Shown piece by piece: positions 32,179 through 35,972 of a stretch of DNA of 35,972 nt (positions are counted from its first letter, which is position 1; every line of letters starts with the position of its first letter). The notes under the pieces are model-generated. The model searched no databases, was not told the origin of the DNA, and saw only the letters and a list, made by a program, of their open reading frames with translations. A program made the translations under genes and the position numbers. Location: contig CAZUBA010000020.1 of NCBI GenBank assembly GCA_964618565.1, positions 1 to 35,972 of the forward strand. Reading direction: 5' to 3'. The DNA is from STC-113 sp964618565 (GTDB lineage Bacteria; Patescibacteriota; Gracilibacteria; BD1-5; UBA2023).

Positions 32179-33501
32179 TTAAGCGACTTGATTTTGCGGG
32201 TCTTTTTTGGAAACTAAGTTCTTTATGTTCAAATCAAAAGCCATTATATTAAGCTGTCATTGTCATTTGTAAAAGTTTGTGTTGTTTTTGAGATTATTGA
32301 TAAATAAGGTTTTGGTTATTATTCTTTTTGATAGGTTGTGAGGATCATATGCTCAAATGACTTTTAATTTTGAGAAGATTGCAAGCAGCTCAATTTTTTC
32401 TGCCTGGGTAAGTCATTCCGGTTTGTCCAGATTGATAGGAATTCAATTCGTAATATCAAAATACTTATTCAGATTTAGAGAAATATCTCTCATTTCATTT
32501 GGAGTAAATGCTGTAAGTCAGGTATTTTCCATAAATCTTAAGCTTGAGATTTTATTTAAAGAAATCTCAAGATTTTTTGCATCTAGTGTTGGGAATTTAT
32601 ATTCGTATCAATATCATCTAAGAGTAACTCATTTTTTATCAGGAGACAATACAAGCTCTCAATCTTCTCAGAATTTAACTGCTTCTTTTAGCGTTAATTC
32701 TCAAGTTTCTTGATTTATGGCAATCTTATTCTTAAATCATTCTAAGATTTCCCTGTCTCATTCGGATTTTGAATTTGCCAAAAATTTGTCATAAATGCCT
32801 GAGATTTCAATGCCTCTTTCTGATTTGTCTGGGGATGCTTCATTTTTCTTTGCAATTGCTGCTGTAGGACTAAAATCATAATCTTTACTGGCCAATCTGG
32901 TGAATTGATTTCATTTTGCTGTTTGAACTTGAGCATATGCATCCTGAATCTTATCATCAATCGGCGTTATATCGATTCAACTCGCAAAGTCATCTTTTTT
33001 TTCTGCCTCAGCCCTTTTGTAATTATCAATACTTGCTCTTCTGTGTTCTATTTTAGATCTAGCATAATATTCCTGAACCTTTTCATATTCGACTTTTAAT
33101 GATTCAGGATCAAGCCTTGATATGAAATCGCTCTCTTTTTGTCAGAACGGCATCTTTTGTGCTGAATAAAACTGTGCGATAGCTTCAATTATATCTTCTA
33201 GCGAAGATATGACTTTGGAATTTGCGACTCAATCGTTTTTATCAAATTTTCTTCCAACAACATTAAAATAAGCGCTTATGTTCTGGGCTACAATTTCTCT
33301 GCCCTTTTCCTTCAGGCTTTCATAATGTCATTTCTCTACGGCACTTAATAATGTAAGCTCTTCCAGTCTGGTTTCACTCACTTGGCTCTCTCTGCTTTTC
33401 TTAAGAGCCTCTAATTGCTCTTTTGTATCCAATTGCATTTTGGATTGCAAATTTTCATTACTGTAAGACGGCGAATCCAGTGTTTTTCTATCTATGCTCA
33501 T
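32179..33501 (-). CDS. 440-residue protein of unknown function, convergent with the giant-gene cluster
   Basis: Reading the minus strand from ATG 33501 to TAA 32179-32181 gives 440 residues with TGA as Gly. The first 230 residues are charged and helical with coiled-coil character, without signal or membrane span. The C-terminal half is a mixed fold beginning near the strand-rich GVTLRGYGYEYKFPTLDAKNLEISL, followed by LRFMENTGLTAFTPNEMRDI. No family was recognised. Its position suggests it belongs to the same accessory block as the giant proteins, but it is transcribed towards them. Confidence 0.78.
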
Positions 33502-33622
33502 AAGCAAAATATTTATTTTTATTTATCCATACCATCTTAACATATTTTTATATGTTTCGCAAGAATCGAGGTATTTTTCAAATTACTTCAGCGCCCTGAT
33601 TATCATTTATTTTCAATTTGGG

Positions 33623-33650
33623 TTGATTTTAATGGATTCAAGAATATATT
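33623..33650 (+). promoter_or_regulatory. Candidate sigma70-like promoter for the SulP gene
   Basis: TTGATT (33623-33628), a 16-base spacer and TATATT (33645-33650), giving a leader of roughly 120 bases that contains the hairpin at 33738-33753. Confidence 0.4.
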
Positions 33651-33737
33651 TGTCGGGTTTTAAAAATTTATTGTAGTAAATTCCGGTCAAATATTAGAAA
33701 ATATTTTACAGCTATTTATTATAAATTTTTAAAAAAT

Positions 33738-33753
33738 CTCACTCAAAAGTGAG
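33738..33753. other. Hairpin in the intergenic region before the SulP gene
   Basis: CTCACT / AGTGAG with loop CAAA, flanked by A6 on the left and T-rich sequence on the right. It could be a weak terminator, most clearly for minus-strand transcripts because the A run becomes a T run there, or a leader hairpin. The surrounding 33502-33778 interval shows no gene. Confidence 0.45.
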
Positions 33754-33778
33754 TTATTTTATTTTTCTAAATATTTTT

Positions 33779-35455
33779 ATGATAAAGAATTTTTCTTCTG
33801 CTAAAATAAAGCTGAATTGGAAAGCCTGACTATCTGTTGCCATGATAAATATTCCCCTTTCTATTTCATTGGCGGTTGCATCTGGAGCCTCACCTTTACA
33901 GTGACTTCTTACTTGAATATGGTGATGAATTTTTGCTTCTATATTTGCATCAAGCAGCTATAATATTTTCTGAGCAGCAGGAGCACTGTCTTGAATACTC
34001 TTGTCATTCTCTTTGATAAATTGACCTTGGCTGCTTCCTTTTATTGCGATATTTTCCGGTGTTATCATCATGTTCATTTACTTCTTCAAGATAACGAAGT
34101 ATATAACCCTTATTCCGACTACAGCACTTCATGGATTCCTGATATGAGTATGAATATCCATTGCTGCAGGACAATTCAATGCAGCCCTTTGATTATCATT
34201 GCCGCAATCGGAAAAGATATATATTTGAATCTGGCAAACAATCCTACATATCGATCAAGCCAATCTTTATGCATTTGGGATGTTTTTGATAGGGTTCGTA
34301 TTCCTGTTCACCTGCAAAAAAAGATTCCCAAAATTCCCTGCGGTCATAGTCCTTACCATCTTGTGAATCCTAATCTGATATGCTGTCAGATATGAATACT
34401 TGCCGCAAGTATTGTTGCTTTCAGATAAATATAAATGAATGCAATTCACGCCATTTGTGAATATATTCTCATCAATACGAATAAAGGATTTCTCTGATTT
34501 CATGGACATCTCAAGGAAGGTTCTCAGTGTGTCGTTCGTCATTGCTGTCATTGCCATCCTTGAAACCATAATTTCTGCAAAGATCGCACAGAAGCTGACC
34601 AAGAAGAAATTCTCACGCGAAAAAGAGGTTTTTGGACTTGCTATGTCTAATATTGCCTCAGGATTATTCTGATGACTTCCTGTAACGGCTGTCTTCGTGA
34701 GAACCGCTCTGAATATCAATGCATGAGCAACTAGCAAGTATGCGGCTCTCATGACTTGATTGTTTACATTCATGTTCTCTCTGCTGTTTTTCAATAATTG
34801 ATTCTTATTCCTGCCATATCCCATAATAGCCGCAATTCTTATAAATATCGCTTCATGACTCATTGATATCAATCACTTGAAAAAATTATATAATATGCAA
34901 CATTCCGCTTTTTATGTTGCTGTAATTACTGCATTCTTCACTGTTGTAGAAGATCCAACTTATTGAATCATCATATGAACTGCGATATCTCTTATATCTT
35001 ATTTGAAAAGGGTGACTTCGTCTTGAGCGACAATATCATTATTCAGGAATAAGAAGTATGTAGAAAAGAAAGATTTCTGAAAATATATTCATGCAGATCA
35101 AAAAGATGGGGATGTGGTACTTCTAAAATTTTCTTGAGGGTTGAATTATCTGAACCAAGAAAAGAACATAAACCATCTGGAGCTTATAGATAAAAAGATG
35201 ACGGTCATATTGTCATTCACTCATATGTGATATCTGGATATTGATTGAGTGGAAGCAATCGATGAGATTTTCATTGCATTAAAAAATAAATGAGTAGAAA
35301 TTTATTTCTCATGACTTAAATGATTTTTCTCTCAAGTTATATCAAAAACTAAGATATATAAGACACTGCATAAGGAGGGTAAAGTTGTGGAATCGACATC
35401 AGAAATACTCCACGTTCTACTGTGAGAAGATTTTAGAAACTTTAAAGAAGCATAA
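33779..35455 (+). CDS. SulP-family anion permease with C-terminal STAS domain
   Basis: A 558-residue transporter. The N-terminus KLNWKAGLSVAMINIPLSISLAVASGASPLQGLLTGI and GAAGALSGILLSF match the first spans of SulP (SLC26) anion transporters, and GLAMSNIASGLFGGLPVTAVFVRTALNINAGATSKYAAL is the conserved family block. About 12 membrane spans are followed by a STAS domain from about residue 440 (DGDVVLLKFSGGLNYLN, then ILSFTHMGYLDIDGVEAIDEI). Substrates in the family are sulfate, bicarbonate or dicarboxylates; the exact anion is unclear. Many Gly codons in the membrane helices are TGA. It has its own terminator and faces the thioredoxin gene. Confidence 0.95.
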
Positions 35456-35488
35456 AAAATCTCCCCGGATTTTCCGGGGAGATTTTTT
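35454..35488. terminator. Bidirectional terminator between SulP and thioredoxin genes
   Basis: A 15-bp stem, AAAAAATCTCCCCGG / CCGGGGAGATTTTTT, with loop ATTTT. The left arm overlaps the SulP stop and the right arm ends 8 bases before the thioredoxin stop on the other strand; A and T runs give a U tract in both directions. Confidence 0.92.
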
Positions 35489-35496
35489 TATCAGAT

Positions 35497-35832
35497 TTAT
35501 ATTTTCGGTTCGTCAATATATTTAGCGATTTCACTTTCAAGAACTGAAACCTCTTGGATTCATACTATCGGAGCTCATACGCTCTTACCGTCTTTGAATA
35601 TCATCATTGTGGGAATGCTCATGATTCTGAAGCCCATTGCAGTATTTGGTTCCTCGTCCACATTCATTTTCATGATTTTTGCCTTATTTCAGATTTTCAG
35701 AGCAAGCTCATCAAGCCTTGGAATCATGACTTGACAAGGTCCGCACCACACAGCCCAGAAATCGACCAGTGTAACTCATGTAGCAATATCTTGTGCAAAG
35801 GTTGCATCAGTTGCATATCAAACTTTAGACAT
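35497..35832 (-). CDS. trxA: Thioredoxin
   Basis: A 111-residue cytoplasmic disulfide reductase with the active site FWAVWCGPCQ and the cis-proline segment MSIPTMMIFKDGK, as in canonical TrxA. Tryptophans are TGG and several Gly codons are TGA, which rules out UGA as Trp. It could supply electrons to the peroxiredoxin encoded at 8805. Transcription starts from a promoter at 35928-35955 that overlaps a palindromic operator, so expression is probably controlled by a repressor encoded elsewhere. Confidence 0.97.
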
Positions 35833-35907
35833 ATTTTTTTAATTATTAATTAAATATATTAACTTTTTATTGATTTTAACAGATAGGCAAAAAAATACAA
35901 ATTTGAT

Positions 35908-35929
35908 TTACCTACCGATTGGTAGGTAA
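35908..35929. promoter_or_regulatory. 22-bp palindromic operator, TetR-like in form
   Basis: TTACCTACC and GGTAGGTAA flank a GATT centre. Dyads with ACCTACC/GGTAGGT arms are common among TetR-family operators. It overlaps the thioredoxin -10 element by two bases and covers the expected transcription start, a position suited to repression. Confidence 0.65.
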
Positions 35930-35955
35930 GATATCATTTTTTCTTATAAAGTCAA
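35928..35955 (-). promoter_or_regulatory. Sigma70-like promoter for thioredoxin
   Basis: On the minus strand TTGACT (35950-35955), a 16-base spacer and TATCTT (35928-35933). The leader to the ATG at 35832 would be about 90 bases. Confidence 0.65.
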
Positions 35956-35972
35956 GATTTTTATTATTAATT

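Noticed and set aside
34267..34872. 201-codon minus-strand frame across the SulP gene
   Set aside because: It lies wholly opposite a well-conserved SulP transporter and shows no family features; glycine TGA codons on the plus strand do not create stops on the other strand, allowing it to stay open.
2600..35900. CRISPR array or toxin-antitoxin locus
   Set aside because: No regularly spaced repeats were found, and the small genes (45, 58, 93, 107 residues) do not resemble known toxin or antitoxin families.

Overview
This window comes from an AT-rich genome that reads UGA as glycine (genetic code 25), which points to the Candidate Phyla Radiation groups Gracilibacteria or Absconditabacteria (BD1-5/SR1). 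In-frame TGA falls on invariant glycines: the MnmA SGGVDS loop, the Era and ABC Walker A motifs, the ABC D-loop SGLDP and the QGRFK-like glycine of a transposase. TGG still serves tryptophan, and every gene ends in TAA or TAG. Under the standard code most genes here break into fragments. All coordinates below use code 25, and 28 coding regions were reconstructed by reading each frame through.

Layout. 1-2568 is the 3' part of a large secreted beta-rich surface protein with no TGA codon at all, closed by a strong terminator. 2641-3616 holds a frameshifted IS200-like (RAYT-type) transposase between two copies of a perfect 26-bp GC-rich palindrome. A third copy sits in frame inside a methyltransferase at 20704. 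The minus strand 3618-6114 is an operon of ABC ATPase, HAD-type nucleotidase and mnmA. Divergent from it lies a pair of paralogous radical-SAM-like genes (6249-8719), then ahpC, der, and an operon of ABC-2 permease, a short prmC, a small DUF721-like protein and a phospholipase D-like lipoprotein (10999-13771).

13834-16566 is a 910-residue exported protein of unknown function. 16606-19321 is an envelope polysaccharide cluster (small membrane protein, O-antigen ligase/polymerase-like protein, GT4 glycosyltransferase, 58-residue protein). 19400-21253 is a tight era - rrf2 - methyltransferase operon with no gaps between genes. 21300-33501 is an accessory-looking block: a DUF4349-like membrane protein, a 107-residue protein, two very large helical proteins of 2053 and 1055 residues, and a convergent 440-residue protein. 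The window ends with a SulP anion permease/STAS protein and a minus-strand thioredoxin whose promoter overlaps a 22-bp palindromic operator.

Across the window no start codon is preceded by a clear Shine-Dalgarno sequence; leaders are A/T only or nearly so. The best promoters have sigma70-like hexamers with a spacer of 16 bp each time. The less ordinary items are the palindrome/transposase family, the second radical-SAM-like paralogue with a rearranged cysteine motif, and the giant-protein cluster. Functions given for these are inference. No tRNA, rRNA or CRISPR array was seen.
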